This document shows positions 1-15,455 of a stretch of DNA of 64,000 nucleotides, piece after piece. The translations under genes and the position numbers were made by a program. Below the pieces are notes generated by a model. The model was not told the DNA's origin. It saw nothing but the letters and a program-made list of their open reading frames with translations, and searched no databases. The DNA is from Pelodera strongyloides (lineage: Eukaryota > Nematoda > Chromadorea > Rhabditida > Rhabditidae), in NCBI GenBank assembly GCA_036852015.1, contig JAANDG010000239.1:124001-188000 (forward strand), read 5' to 3'. The first letter of the stretch is position 1, and each line of letters opens with the position of its first letter.

Positions 1-377
1 GGTACTAAATTTACCCAACCAATTATCAGTACGAGAGTCGTGCTATTTTCTTTAAACTTTTTTGTTACTTTAAAAACTCCATTCCACATTTTAGTGTCCG
101 ATTTTCTTAGTTCATCTGTGTTTTTAAGGAACTAAGACCACTCTCAAAAATCGAATTGTAGCGGTTATGTTCTTGAAATATTACAAAAATCATTATCCGA
201 ATTATTCTTTATTATAAAACCGAATGTTTATTGAATTGTTGTTACTGTTGTCCGCTGCGATCATCGTGGTCCGCACATTTCAGTGTTATTATGTAATTCT
301 TCATGTTCTTTCATCTTATGAAAACGCACTTTTAACGTTCCCTTATTTAGTTCCTACTCATGGTGGTTGTTTCGGAA
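1..377. other. Left edge, no gene seen
   Basis: AT-rich sequence upstream of BTB gene A. I see no open frame with coding character and no repeat shared with the rest of the window. It presumably contains the promoter of gene A, but no defined element is recognisable. Unlike three of the minus-strand paralogues, gene A has no AG acceptor just before its ATG; the bases there read TTTCGGAA. Confidence 0.4.
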
Positions 378-3739
<3,362 letters not shown>

Positions 3740-4239
3740 CAGCTGGTTTTTGAAACGTATGGTTCACGCCTTCGTTTTTCTTATGTTCGTATGTAAGCGT
3801 ATCTGTTACTATGTGCCTATTCACAAGGAGTAACTCCCGTTTCACTATCAGATCGCATTGCCTCGTTTTCTACCGTGATTGACAAAACATCGTAGTTTTT
3901 GGACAACTATTTGAGAGTACTCGTGAGATGGTTCTATGGATTGAAACAATTTGTATTCTAGTTTTATTTTGTGAACATGTTCGCGTTTCATTTCATATCT
4001 GTTCGATTGGTTTCTCTTTCTCAAAATATCCTTTTGTTAATAAACTTGAATTTGATCCTTGATCATCATGCTTTATTTGGTGGAGAATTAGGGGAACAGT
4101 TTTGTAAGGACTATGAAACGAATGAAGATTTACTTATCGATGTCACCGGAATAAATTGTTGAATACCAAATTGAACACCGCACGTGGACAAAGTTTGCAC
4201 TTTTGTTAAGGTCGGCGGCTGGGAAATGGCGTGCAGAAT

Positions 4240-4520
4240 ATGCAGCTATGGGGATTGTTTAGAAACGCATAGGAGTGTGGAGAGAACGGGTGCGGGCAAC
4301 GAGCGTGCGGCGCGGAAAAGGAAGCGGGGAAAGGGGTGCAGTCGCGAAGCATCACGGGAAAGGCGCACGGCGGGAAATAGCGCGTAGATGGGAAATGGGA
4401 GAGCGCGGCGTGAAATGCAGACGCGCATGGAAGCACGTGGGGAAAGATCGGGGTGTGGCGGCGGATGGACGCAGGGAACTGGCGGCGGACATGCGTAGAG
4501 GATGCGCACTGATGCGGAAG
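4240..4520. repeat. GC-rich, purine-rich imperfect repeat tract
   Basis: About 280 bases dominated by variations of GGGAAA and GCGCGG words on the plus strand, unlike the AT-rich neighbourhood. The long ORFs on both strands here are low-complexity by-products and I do not call them genes. A similar tract occurs at 32330-32520 in duplication copy 2, but the two align poorly. Confidence 0.6.
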
Positions 4521-4616
4521 GAACGGACAAATTATAAGATCAAAGAGGAAGTTTATTGAATACAACAGAAGGGGATAAATTATGAATCTGCGCAATCGCC
4601 CCAAGAGTAAGTTCTA

Positions 4617-4667
4617 TTTCACACTACGCGTACGCTCAGTCTGAATGAGCGTACGCGTAGTGTGAAA
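4617..4667. repeat. Perfect 22-bp inverted repeat
   Basis: Arms 4617-4638 and 4646-4667 are perfect reverse complements around a 7-base loop; each arm contains ACTACGCGTACGCTCA. It could be a minimal relic of a palindromic transposon or a recent hairpin. No TTAA or other clear target duplication was seen. Confidence 0.9.
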
Positions 4668-5569
4668 CCAAAATCATATTCACCACTAAAATTCTCGGGG
4701 AAACCCTGCGGATAGAAAATAGCATTCTAAAGAGAGACACGCAGAGAATTCCCCAGGGTCTGGAGTGGTGAACATGGCCAGAAAACTTCCTCTACGCGGA
4801 AGAAAAAGATTATACAATAACGGTCATAGGAGGTTATTACTTCTTAAAATAAAGGAGAAGTGCCTGGAAGAAACGACACGCGACAAAACAACTGGTCTCC
4901 GTGGTAAATGGTCTGTGGCTCTGGCGCAGTGTAAAGGACAACTGTATCTCTATGCATTTATGCTAAATGAACTCGAATTGGGCCAGGTTTGTTTACCAAG
5001 GGAATAAGAGTCCACATTCGCTTCAAAGACCGGTAGTCATACCGCTTTAAAGTAACATTTCACGCACGGAAGACAAAACAAGAAAAGCGAACAATTGTGG
5101 AGCAAAGCGCACGCCAAATTCATCTAATCATACGGTTTACCTTATAAATTACATATAAATTACATACATAAACTAAAAAGAGACAATGCTAAAAAGTTTA
5201 GAGACAATATCTACTGGTGCACAACACAAACGAACTAAAAAGAACAAAAAAACGCGAATTAATATTTTATACTAAGCGTGACCTTCAACGGAAACCAACT
5301 AACCAACAAATAATACCAGCAAATGTTCAAGTTTCAATCTCTTATAATAAAGCGCTGAAGGTCCAGGAGCCGAGGCACGTTTATACACGCATAACAGTAA
5401 CGCTAGATACGCCTAATTACACAAAATCAAAAATACATAACAGAGGGTTTGTAAGCATGCTGAAACTTGCCGTGTCTTGGAAATTTTACAATTTTGCATA
5501 TTAAATAGTAATGCTTAGCGCAAAATAGAAACACGCGCGTTTTTTGGCATACTTACAAAGTCATTTGGA
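4668..5569. other. No gene seen; spacer before the exon-like array
   Basis: AT-rich. 4680-4775 resembles the repeats at 32115-32270 and 32545-32690 (TTC-CCC-GAG and GGGGAAA words). 5275-5400 corresponds to 33065-33180 in duplication copy 2. The open frames at 4765-5007 and 5217-5504 are not conserved between the copies and are rejected as genes. Confidence 0.5.
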
Positions 5570-8051
5570 GGAGCTGACGGCCAACTGAATAAGACCGCCG
5601 ATGACGCTGAAGCATAGGAGCTCCGTGGAGAGGAACCGAGAACATCATAGGAGAGAGAGCATCCAAGCAGACTCGATCAATAGCAACACCCAGTCTTCAA
5701 TCTAAAAGGGAAAGTTTAGTTTGTTCGTAAGAAAGCAAATCAAGCCAAGGTAACAGACGTAGGCTTAAAATGCTTAATAAGGCTCACAGACGTAGGCATA
5801 ATAAGGCTTAACATGTGTTTCTCCTAGGGCATCGGGCTCCACCCACATGGATTATGACAAAATTGAATACAAGATAATGACAGTTAAAACATACCGTGAT
5901 CGAAGTTTTGTCGGTTGGGAAGAGGAAGCACTGGTGGGTACCAGAATCCCGCTTATACGGAGAAGAGGCACTGGACTGGTGCCAACCCAGGGGACCCAAT
6001 CCGAGTCGAAGAACAACGCACATCGACCAGCCTGAAAGGAAAGGTTGATTATTGTTTTACTAGCCAACGTCGTAACAGTCCCAGTCGTAAGAGATAAGAT
6101 CAAAAGGCCTGAGACTAAATAATACGATTCCATCACAGTAATACAGTAATAGTCAGCCACAAAACGAAGCAGTTGCAAGTGTCATAAATAGTAAAACATA
6201 CCGTGGTGGGAATATGGCCACATTTATAGTCAGGACTCGAGACGACGGGAGAGGGAGAGGAGAAACGGGACAGGGGCACTGCAATCCTTGGCGCCGCGTC
6301 GAGAATACACAACAACGTCCAATGATGGTCAATCTAAAGTGGACAGATTATTTGAATTGCAACGGAACAAGACTAGGGTAAAATTTTAGAATATTAGCAC
6401 AGTAAGTAGTTTTATACGCTGAAGGAAAAAAACCACGCCCCATAAGCACAAGGGTCGTATTGTTCCGACAGCAAAATACTATCAAAGCTAACAAAAATAA
6501 GACCCCAATAGATAAAGTACACCCCAAATTTGGGTCAGGTTAATTACTGTTTCGGGTAGTGAAGTGTTTAAGTTGGGGTAGCAAAAGATCACGCGTGAAT
6601 CGCTAAATGGGATTAGGATCAAAGCAGGAAGAAACATACCGTAATTCAACGCCAGTCGAGACTAGCGGAATCAGCCAAGCGAAGAACGAGGACACGAGTC
6701 AGCTGAAGTTGAAGGAAGCGCACAAGGTGGCAGTTGACGCTCGATCGTCGACGCGCGAAACGCATCCATAGTGAAAAGGCACTATTCTTGACAACCTTGA
6801 CCAATCCGAGTTGAACAACAACGCCGCAAAGTGACCAACCTAAAATATAACGATTATTTAACTTGTGTAAAGGTGGCACAGGTGAGAAACGTGAGATTGG
6901 GTCAAAAGTGTGCTGTGAGTTTACGTGTACATTAAGTGAAGCTTAAATAAACTTCAATGACAGTAGTACAGTAAAAACATACTGTGATCGAGGAATCGAC
7001 AGTCGACACAAACGGCATCACAGCTGGGATAGGCGATAAGGGCAGGGGAGCAGACAACTCCAAATTCCAGTCCAATTCGATCCATAACATACACAAGGCG
7101 ACAGTACAGACCCACAGACTCAATCATCACTGAACGGGTGAAGTCTAAAAAGGAAATATTATTGCTACGAAACATAGTTCATAAGCATAGGGACTACATA
7201 CAGACACATTAGTGAACCTTATATGGGAGATGGGACAAAACAATAAACCACTAAGAATAAGCGGTAAAACATACCGTTAGCGACCTATTGGCAACCGAGA
7301 CGAGCAGCATCATGGAGAGCGGGCGGGCACAAAGGAAAAGGAGCACGCATCCTATTCGCGACTCGTAGATCACGAAAACGTGGGCGGAGAGGAGGGGAGG
7401 AGACAGATTGACATCAATCTGAGTCATGTCGGCAGCAGAGCCCAGCAACCAATCTAAAGAGCAAATATTATCAGTCGTAACAGAACAGGTAGTTCATAAG
7501 GCCTGTGATTAAATAAAATACGATTATATACACATACACGTCAGCCTCAAACGAAGCGAAGCATCATACATCAATAAAAACATACCGTGATCGAACGGGT
7601 AACATTAGCATCCAGAGAGATGTTATCACAACAGGCAGAGCAGACGTAAGACGTGGGCCCCCGGAGGCGACTCCATCCTACTCCCGACGCGTAGAACACC
7701 ACAAACCCATCGTACGGGATGGATAACCTAGAAAATATTGAGTAGCTGATTTGTTAACGAAACACTGGCATTTCACAAGGCCAGGTTGTACATAAAAATA
7801 AGACATCATACTGAGTAAACACCAATGAATGATGATCTCAAAACGAGGTAAAGATAGCAAAGCAGTCAACGCATACCGTGATCGAGCATCTAACGAGCGA
7901 GAGCGAGGATTGAAGTAGAGCGAGGAGGCGAGGAGTGAGCTGAGCAGCATGCAGATGGCAGTGGTACGTCCAGATACCAGGGATCCGAGTTGATAAACAC
8001 GCAACATCTTCGTACAGCCGCGATCAATCTGCAAAGAGAAACAATACTTGG

Positions 8052-8084
8052 TTTCATTGCAATCCAATTTGGATTGCAATGAAA
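8052..8084. repeat. 16-bp perfect palindrome
   Basis: Arms TTTCATTGCAATCCAA (8052-8067) and its reverse complement (8069-8084) around one base. The equivalent place in copy 2 (about 35775) lacks it, so it arose after the duplication. It sits next to an array acceptor. Confidence 0.8.
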
Positions 8085-9440
8085 ATCCAATAGAGGTTTC
8101 AAGTGCCCGCTCACGAACGTGCAAAGTGTGAGGAAAGTGTAATTCAAGTGCACGTACGCCGAGCCGAATTTGAATACCACGGTGCAAAACCGATCTACGC
8201 CTTCACGCTCAAAGAAATGCGCCCTAAGAAATGTAGTTATGTAGTTCTAAGGTCTAGGTCGGGGACCGCGTAAATATGATACGATTTATACACACTAATG
8301 AACCAAAGTTCCTAAGATATGACAAAACATTAAAGCATTAAGAAACATACCATAATCCGTTGACAGTCGAGACGGGCGGCATCACATTTAGGAGAGCATG
8401 CACAGGGAAGCACACATCCAATTCGCGACTCGTAGATCACAGAAAAGTAGGGAGGAGAGTCCACATACTCCATATTCCATATGATAGGAATCCACTCCGA
8501 GTCGAACAACATCGCCAAGTGTCCAAGTGAGCAACGACCACGACCAACTTAAAAAACAAAGATTATTTGCTTTGTAAGGCAGCAAATGCAACAGTAAAGA
8601 GATTAACTAGTACATAAGGCCTATGATTAAATAAAATATACATTAATAGTCAGCCCCCAAGACCAAAGCAAAAAGTAAAACCATACCAAGAACGATCGAC
8701 TGTGAGCCGATACGAGGGAGATCATCTACAGGGCTATCAGAGACTAGAAACTACACCGCTACGAATAATATACGATTTTGAACATATCAGAGAGGGAATC
8801 TCAAACGAGGCAGACATAGCGTAGAAGTGAATACAAATACATACCGTCATCATACGGTTGCGTGGACAGACAGTCGGTCCGGTAATCACAGGACACCAGT
8901 CGTCTGAAGTGAAGGGGGTGCACAAGGACGCAGTTGTCCTAACATCGAGGCACAACATCCATAGCGAACATCCATAAGCAGTCCACTCCACAACGTGAGG
9001 GGTCCTGAAAACAGAATGCAATTAAAACGAGTTATTTCTTGTGGGGATGGATAAAAAAATATTCCGCACACAGGAAAGGTGCCCATCATGCCAGAGACCA
9101 CTGTGATTGCATATTTTTTACACAATAGCGAATGACAAAACGAGGAGCAAGGATCCAAAAATAACATACCGTGATAACGATGGACGGGCAATGCTAGAGA
9201 CGAGTCGGGCTTGGGCGAGCGGCACATGACAAGCGAGTAGCCAATCCTATTCAGCCGCGTAGGGCGTAGACTAACGCATAGCGGTAGTGTCCAGCTCCAG
9301 CGGTATAAATCTGAAAATGAAAGAGTATTATATGATTTGCAACTATTAACAACAGTAGTCAGTAACAATGCGTAAGGCTATGTGGCCTAGGACTACATGA
9401 AATACCAGCTGAAAGCTGAAACACACCATGGTGAATCTCA

Positions 9441-9669
9441 GGGCGCGTTTAAGATGGCCGAAAGAAAGAAAAAAATAGGTTTTCGGCCGTTCAGGTTGGC
9501 CGAAAAGAAAACTTCTGAAAGACAATGCAAAAACAAGAGACGCAGACAAAACCCGAAAAAAATTACTGTATTTTTTCATTTCCCCTTAGTATTAAAAGTT
9601 TTCTTTTCGGCCAACCTGAACGGCCGAAAACCTATTTGTTTCTTTCTTTCGGCCATCTTAAACGCGCCC
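9441..9669. mobile_element. MITE, 229 bp, long terminal inverted repeats, TCA duplication
   Basis: Terminal inverted repeats of about 70 bp start GGGCGCGTTTAAGATGGCC and end with the reverse complement. Flanks both read TCA (9438-9440 and 9670-9672), suggesting a 3-bp target duplication as made by PIF/Harbinger-type transposases (class assignment is inference). Copy 2 has no element at the matching place, so insertion followed the segmental duplication. Confidence 0.75.
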
Positions 9670-11410
9670 TCAAGTGAGGCAAAGATTGTGAAGCAGTGAA
9701 TCGGGCAAAACATACAATTATCGAACGGTTGGAGTTGAAGAAGAACACACACCACTCCAGCTGAGCGAACATCAATCTGAAAGAAAGATTATTTGGTTTG
9801 CAAGGAACAGACGTAAGATATAATTCCAAAGAGTACCAATCATTATGTGGAGCTTGACTACATGACAATGAAACACTAAAAAAACTATAAAACATACCAT
9901 AGTCCAAAGATTGACGGTCGATGTCGATACGAGCGGAATCACTGGGAGGAGAAGGAGAGAGAAGTAGAGAGGAGCGAGTAGCGGGAACCCGTCGTAGACC
10001 ACAGAAACGTAGTGCGGAGAGGAGAGTCCATATGATAGGAGACAATCCGTATCGATGCGAGTCGAACAACATCGCCCAATGACCAACCTAAAAAGCAACG
10101 ATTATTTGCTTTGCAACCACACGTACACAGTAATTCATAAGGCTACGTGAACTATAAGTACATAGAATACAAATGAAAACACATCGACCGGAGTGAACCT
10201 CTATCTCAAACTAGGCAAAGCAAAGATCGTGTTGTCAAAACATACCGTTATCGAACGGTTGAGTGTATGGACAGGCAGGAAACACGGTATCAATACAATA
10301 GAAGGAGAGCAGACATGGAAACTCCTAGTCTAACAGCGTAGAACACACAACAGCAGCGTCAAATGGTCCAATCCGACAATAATGAAACTAAAAGGAAACA
10401 TTCGTTTTACAAAGGAGCTTATAGATAGACGCTGCTGGGAGCAGATAAGACATAAAATACGAATTTATACCCACTTGTAGTCAAAAGGAGACAAGAGACA
10501 AGAACCGTTAAACAGTAAAAACGTACCGCGATCAACCCTTGAGCGTTGAGTTGAGGTGCAGATGAGAGTTAGGAGAGCGAGACGGTGTAGGGGAGCATGT
10601 AGAACACTCAAGATTAGGAATGAGCGACGACGATTCACAGACAGCCCACAGCCGATAGGAAACCAAACCATGTTGCGCATTGAACCTAAAAACACCAATC
10701 AATTAACTGTGGAAGTAACGCAACAGCTGTTCAAGGAACAATGTAGTCAAATAAATAATGCTACTGCAACTGCATAGCATAAAATATCCAATGATCCCAC
10801 ACGAACTATAAAAGGAGAGTACATACCTATTATCCAGTTTCTTTGAGGAAACAACTTGACGGCCGACAACGACGAACAATGGAGCAAGAATCACAGGCGG
10901 GTAGATATCGGGCAGGCTCCAAGCTTATTCAAACCGCGTAGAAGGACGCACAACAGCACCAGCAGCCTCCAACGTGACCAACAGACCAACCTAAAAAGGA
11001 AACCTTATTTGTTGTGAAAACAACGGTAGTTCAGCTCAGGGTAGACATAAAACACGTTTTACACATACCAGACATCGCAAAGTAGTAAAAATGTAAAAAA
11101 AAAAATACCATTGTCGCTCAGTTGAACGCAGAGGCGAGCAGGCAAGGTATCCATCCCATTTAGGAGAGCAGGCATGGTTCAATCCAATAACTGTGTCGCG
11201 GGTGTGGGTGGGGGAAACCCAGCCGTCCGGAGTGTTTGAGAAAGTATGGCAGTGTTCGTCAGGAATCCAATGGACACCATAGACATGGTCCTAAAACCAG
11301 AAAAGAATTACATTTTGCATTACATAAACTAATGAACTATCCACATGAAAGGATTGGTTCAAACTTGTTAGATGGATAAAGGGTTAGCAAGCGGATTTTG
11401 AGAAAATAAA

Positions 11411-11760
11411 CAATAAACATACATTAAAGAGAGAAGTTTGGCTCGAATAGAGTCCTCAAGCCATTGTGGGGAACCAGGGCCATCTTGGAGCCTCCGCAGA
11501 CGATGGCAGTGTTGTTCACGTGGAGGTCAACGAAATCGTGACCTATGACGGGAGTGTTCCACTCAGGCAGCGAGAGGACGACGTAATAATCGCCTGAAAT
11601 ATCAAATAAAGTCGTTATATGGCATCCGACTCAATACAGTGAAACGAATACCATATAGGAACAAGTTTTGGGTAAAAATGTTTCGAAAACTAGAAACTAT
11701 AAAATTACCTTTCTTAGATGGCGAGTCCTGAATCACACACCGCACGGGTCCGAGAATGAA
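11411..11760 (-). CDS. Two-exon coding fragment of unknown protein
   Basis: On the minus strand a hydrophobic-leading frame (reads ..LLCFYLSPFILGPVRC..QDSPSKK) ends at a GTAATT donor near 11708. The next block starts after ATTTCAG at about 11594 and continues in the same frame as DYYVVLSLPEWNTPV..GHDFVDLHVNNTAIVCGG..EPNFSL then stop, just before a GTATGTTT donor like those of the array. Phases match across the intron. The copy 2 counterpart (about 40145-40470) keeps QDSPSKK with an in-frame 9-nt difference but has an early stop in the second exon. No start codon was found in copy 1 (ATG in copy 2 aligns with ATA here). I do not recognise the family. It may be the 5' part of the transcript that continues into the array. 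Confidence 0.35.
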
Positions 11761-11993
11761 AGGAGACAGGTAGAAACAGAGAAGAGAGAGAAGAGAAGAC
11801 AGCAGACCCGATCCCTAACTACGGTATTATCAGGAAATTTAGCCTGCGTTTTTTGAACAAAACATATCGATGCAACAACGCGCGTCGGGACTGCCAGGAG
11901 AAAAGGCGCCGGCTAATCAAATCAAGCCATTGGAATAGGTTCTTCTAACTCAGGCCTAGGCCTCAAAGACCTGTGTTAAAAGTACCTAACAAG

Positions 11994-14477
11994 CATAGGT
12001 CAAGAAGTACCGGAAAAAATATTATCCTTACTCCCAAAATGCCTATTTTCAGGAGCCCGGGACCCTCAAAATGTGGACCCTTACTCCCCAGAAGCAGGAA
12101 AAAATTTGGTCTTCACACAAGAAAAAAGAGCTATTATTATGAATAAAAAATGATTTTTCCTCAAATTGTTGTTATTGTTTCTCGTTGTGATGTACTCTAC
12201 AAATAAAGGTGAAATATGCAATAAAAGTCAGCTCTCTTAAATCTCCGATGTGTGGTGCACTACAGTATGAAAGACGGAGTCGGCCAGGATCAGAAAATAT
12301 TTTTTTTATTGTCATTGTCATTGAGTTTGTATGCGATATGATCTAAAAAAATAAGAATAAAATGAATGTTTGTGTATTTAATTATGTATGTTTTTGTAAA
12401 GAATTCGCGGTATTACTGTACTTGTACTAGACTGAAGAAATCGAGCAGCCGATTATGGATGGAAGATGAGATGGAATACAGTCATGGATTGAACACTGAA
12501 CTGAAATTTTATGTGTATAAAGAAATTACAACGTCATATTTATAGACAGAGTTTTTTTTTAACTTTATACTTATACTAATGTGCGCCAGAATCATTTATG
12601 TATACGAAAACTTACATCTCATACTATCCCACAGAAATAATGTAAAGTAGGTATTAGTAATGAATACTTTCTGGGGAGTTGAGGCAAAGTGTTAGAGACA
12701 TGGATGAGATCAACGTCTGGTAATATATGGATAAAATAAAGTTTTTCCTGAACTCCAAACCTAGTGTGGGAGTGTAAAAATGAATAATGATGAGAGTCTA
12801 CTAGGTTAGGTTTTGGTACGCCAAGAACATGGGATCTCTCAATAAAGAATCCACACATCACCTCAGTAGCAATTAATAGTAACTTTAGTAATGGATTCCA
12901 TTCTATCTTGTAAAGTTAGGCAGTTAACCTCTAAATAAACCCATTCACTAATGGATTGTACAGCCTGAAAATATTAAGGCTAAGTGTATATTTCAGCTCT
13001 GAAAAAATACTTGATAAATAATTTTAAAATAATTCGTAACATAAAACATTATTTTATATCATTCCGGAATATTTAATTATGAAAAATAAAGTAGTGGTGA
13101 CATGCAGGTTAGAGCGGTGATAGAGAGCATGCACACATGAGAGACAACAGAAAAGGCCATACCCTTACTCCTTCATATTTTACAAATAATTATATTTTAG
13201 CAAAACCAGGAAATTTTATGAAAAATCCTCCGGTCATTTTCTGGGCAAAGTCTATGTGAAAATACACAGCAAATACGAGATCTTAATATAAAACATACTT
13301 TAAAAGGGAAGGTGAATTATTTTTGGTGGAGTAACCCTTCATGGTAGGGTGCAAAACGAATCTGGCTTCCCTTTTCGTCAGTAAGTTACTCTATGCAATG
13401 AATCTTTCCATAGTTGTTTGATATGGCTAGTTGGATTTTTCTGTCCAACAGAATTTAGAAATTCACACTCATTGCTGAAATATATAGAAGTTTTATTTCA
13501 ACTATGCAAAACACGGTGGTGCGCTCAAAAACACAGACAAAGTACCGTAGATTTTGGTCGTCTGCGCTCTGCCTCAACGTCAAGCCTAGTTTCTCGCTCT
13601 TTTCTGTTTTATTGATTGGCAGAGAACGAGAGTATTTTTCGAAAAGTAGCAAGCAACATATTTCTCATTTCAGAATATCTGTCACGTTTCCAATTCTTAA
13701 TCATTATTTATTAATATTTAATACTAGTTTCTTTCTATCTCACCATTCATCATACGTTTTATTCTTACGCTAAGTATGTTCTTATTTTCCATTCTTATTT
13801 TCCAATTACTAAACTTTGAAGGACTTTAAATTTTAAAGTGGTTGAATGAATGGTTGCTTATTACAAAAGTATTTTTAACGTTTTTTAACAGTGATAATTC
13901 GAAAGTATCGTTTCATAAGAAGATGATTAGTCAGAAAGTAGCTTTTGATGAAAGTTTCAGTCACCATTTATGAATGAATGTATGAGAGGGCAAGTGTGCA
14001 GTCAGAAAGTTGTAGCATTTTTCTTTATCTACTATAATTCACCACAGATTGATACAACACAATAATCACGGCAATCTTTATTTTCAGTGCAAAACACAGC
14101 ACACATCATTCTATTAGTGGAAAGTGGGAATATTAAGAGAGCAATCGAGACCAGAATGGAAGAGAGGAAATCAGGAAACGACAGCAACTAAAATGAAAGT
14201 AAAAAATAATTGAAAAAAAACAATAGATAACTTATCATCTTAGTAGACAATGATGAATGATGAATTAATGTGAGACTGTGAGAAAAGAAAGCATGCAATT
14301 AGGCGTAAAGTTACTCATAAAAAAAGAGGAAAAAAAATGGTTTTATTTTGCGCCCCAAGTACCGTAATCTAGGGTACCCTTACTCCCAAAACATCGAAAT
14401 TTCACCAGATTACTTGAGGGGACCCTTACTCCCAAACTACCCCGCCGAAGGCGGGGTAGGGTGTTTCTTGACCTATG
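11994..14477. mobile_element. Non-autonomous DNA transposon, 2484 bp, 8-bp target duplication
   Basis: Ends are 13-bp inverted repeats CATAGGTCAAGAA / TTCTTGACCTATG, flanked on both sides by CTAACAAG (11986-11993 and 14478-14485). Copy 2 has a single CTAACAAG near 40705-40715, the empty site. Both ends carry the direct motif CCCTTACTCCC, and a GC hairpin (CCCCGCC-GAAG-GCGGGG, about 14441-14456) lies near the right end. No transposase-like frame is present; open frames inside are short. The 8-bp duplication suggests a hAT-type mobiliser (inference). Confidence 0.85.
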
Positions 14478-14794
14478 CTAACAAGACTGTATTTGCGCGC
14501 GCAAATAAGTCTTACTGTACATAAATTGAAAACAACAAAACATATTTAGCTAAGCATTTGCTCAAAAATTCATTCTACCACAAACACACAAACTACAAAT
14601 ACAACCTAATTTAAAATAAGTAGAAATCCATTAAATACCACGTCTATTCTTATAATGAGGCCATACATCGAGAAACAATAAAAAAGAACAAGAGTTGTCC
14701 ATATATGTGGATCTTCTTTTAAGAAAACTGTTCTCAACCCGGCTATTATATTTTTTTGCCAGGTGATCGGAGCCTTTTTATTTTTTCACCGACC

Positions 14795-15080
14795 TTAGCC
14801 CTCAACGTTTAACAAAGTACAAACAATACAAATGAAAATCCGTCAATTCTTCAAATACAAACGTTGAGAGCCGATCAGCCTTCATTTTGACTGACCTTGT
14901 TTTATTTCTATAAATTTAAGAACAATATCCTTAAATCCTCGAGAGCATTAGAGCATATACTTCCCAATTTTTTTTGCTCGGCGTATTTAATTTTTTTCGC
15001 GTATCAGCCTCCAACATTACAAATTAATTTCATTCAAATGCCAAAAAGAAAATGTTGGAGACCTAGCTGTCTTCTTCTTG
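14795..15080. other. Conserved hairpin region, copy 1
   Basis: Two stem-loops with widely spaced arms: CTCAACGTTT (14801-14810) with its complement at 14859-14868, and CTCCAACATT (15009-15018) with its complement at 15051-15060. Both are retained in copy 2 (41018-41279), where the second stem is longer. They lie between the hydrophobic-protein gene and the array. Nature unknown: structured RNA, UTR element or remnants of palindromic MITEs. Confidence 0.5.
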
Positions 15081-15455
15081 ACAGCTCTTTACTAAATTAA
15101 AACACCTAAGGATAAGTAGTGGGGTAAAATATCCCCTATGCAGCTGCGCCCGACGAGACACACGAAATTGCACCGCTATTAGACGAACTAGCAGAAAGCT
15201 AGCACGAAAACATCTCGAATCTCGAAGCACGAGGCACGAAGTAGAGAACGACGAAGCTCCTGAAAGACCGTGGTATATAAGAGACAGTCCCGAGCGATGA
15301 TATACTAACAACAAGAATTCTTATTAAATATGTGAAAGTCCATTGCACACAGCAGGGAAAGGGAACAACAACCACAATCGGTATTGCAATCTAATACAAT
15401 TATGCATTTGAAAGGAAAAAAATAAGCTAAAAACCTCACTTTCATCTCTTCATAA

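Larger units (their letters stand above)
5570..11300 (-). other. Array of exon-like modules, copy 1 (about 18 units)
   Basis: Tandem diverged units of roughly 290-330 bp. On the minus strand each has a CTTTTTAG-type acceptor (often preceded by AAATAATC), an exon-like block of about 110-150 nt and a donor reading CG|GTATGTTTT. Donors lie near 5893, 6200, 6639, 6980, 7272, 7583, 7873, 8348, 8690, 8842, 9165, 9712, 9894, 10241, 10524, 10824 and 11105. Exon blocks share words such as TGTTCGACTCGGATTGG and end in CGATCACG. Comparison with copy 2 shows indels of 1, 2 and 7 nt inside blocks, so the reading frame is not preserved although splice signals are. I therefore do not annotate a CDS. It may be a multiply spliced non-coding RNA, a decayed exon array of a former coding gene, or a satellite-like repeat that carries splice sites. 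Confidence 0.6.

Noticed and set aside
4206..4604. 132-residue and overlapping frames on both strands
   Set aside because: GC- and purine-rich low-complexity tract; open on several frames at once and not conserved in copy 2.
7678..8187. 169-residue minus-strand frame
   Set aside because: Spans two array modules and the intervening intron-like segment; not kept in copy 2.
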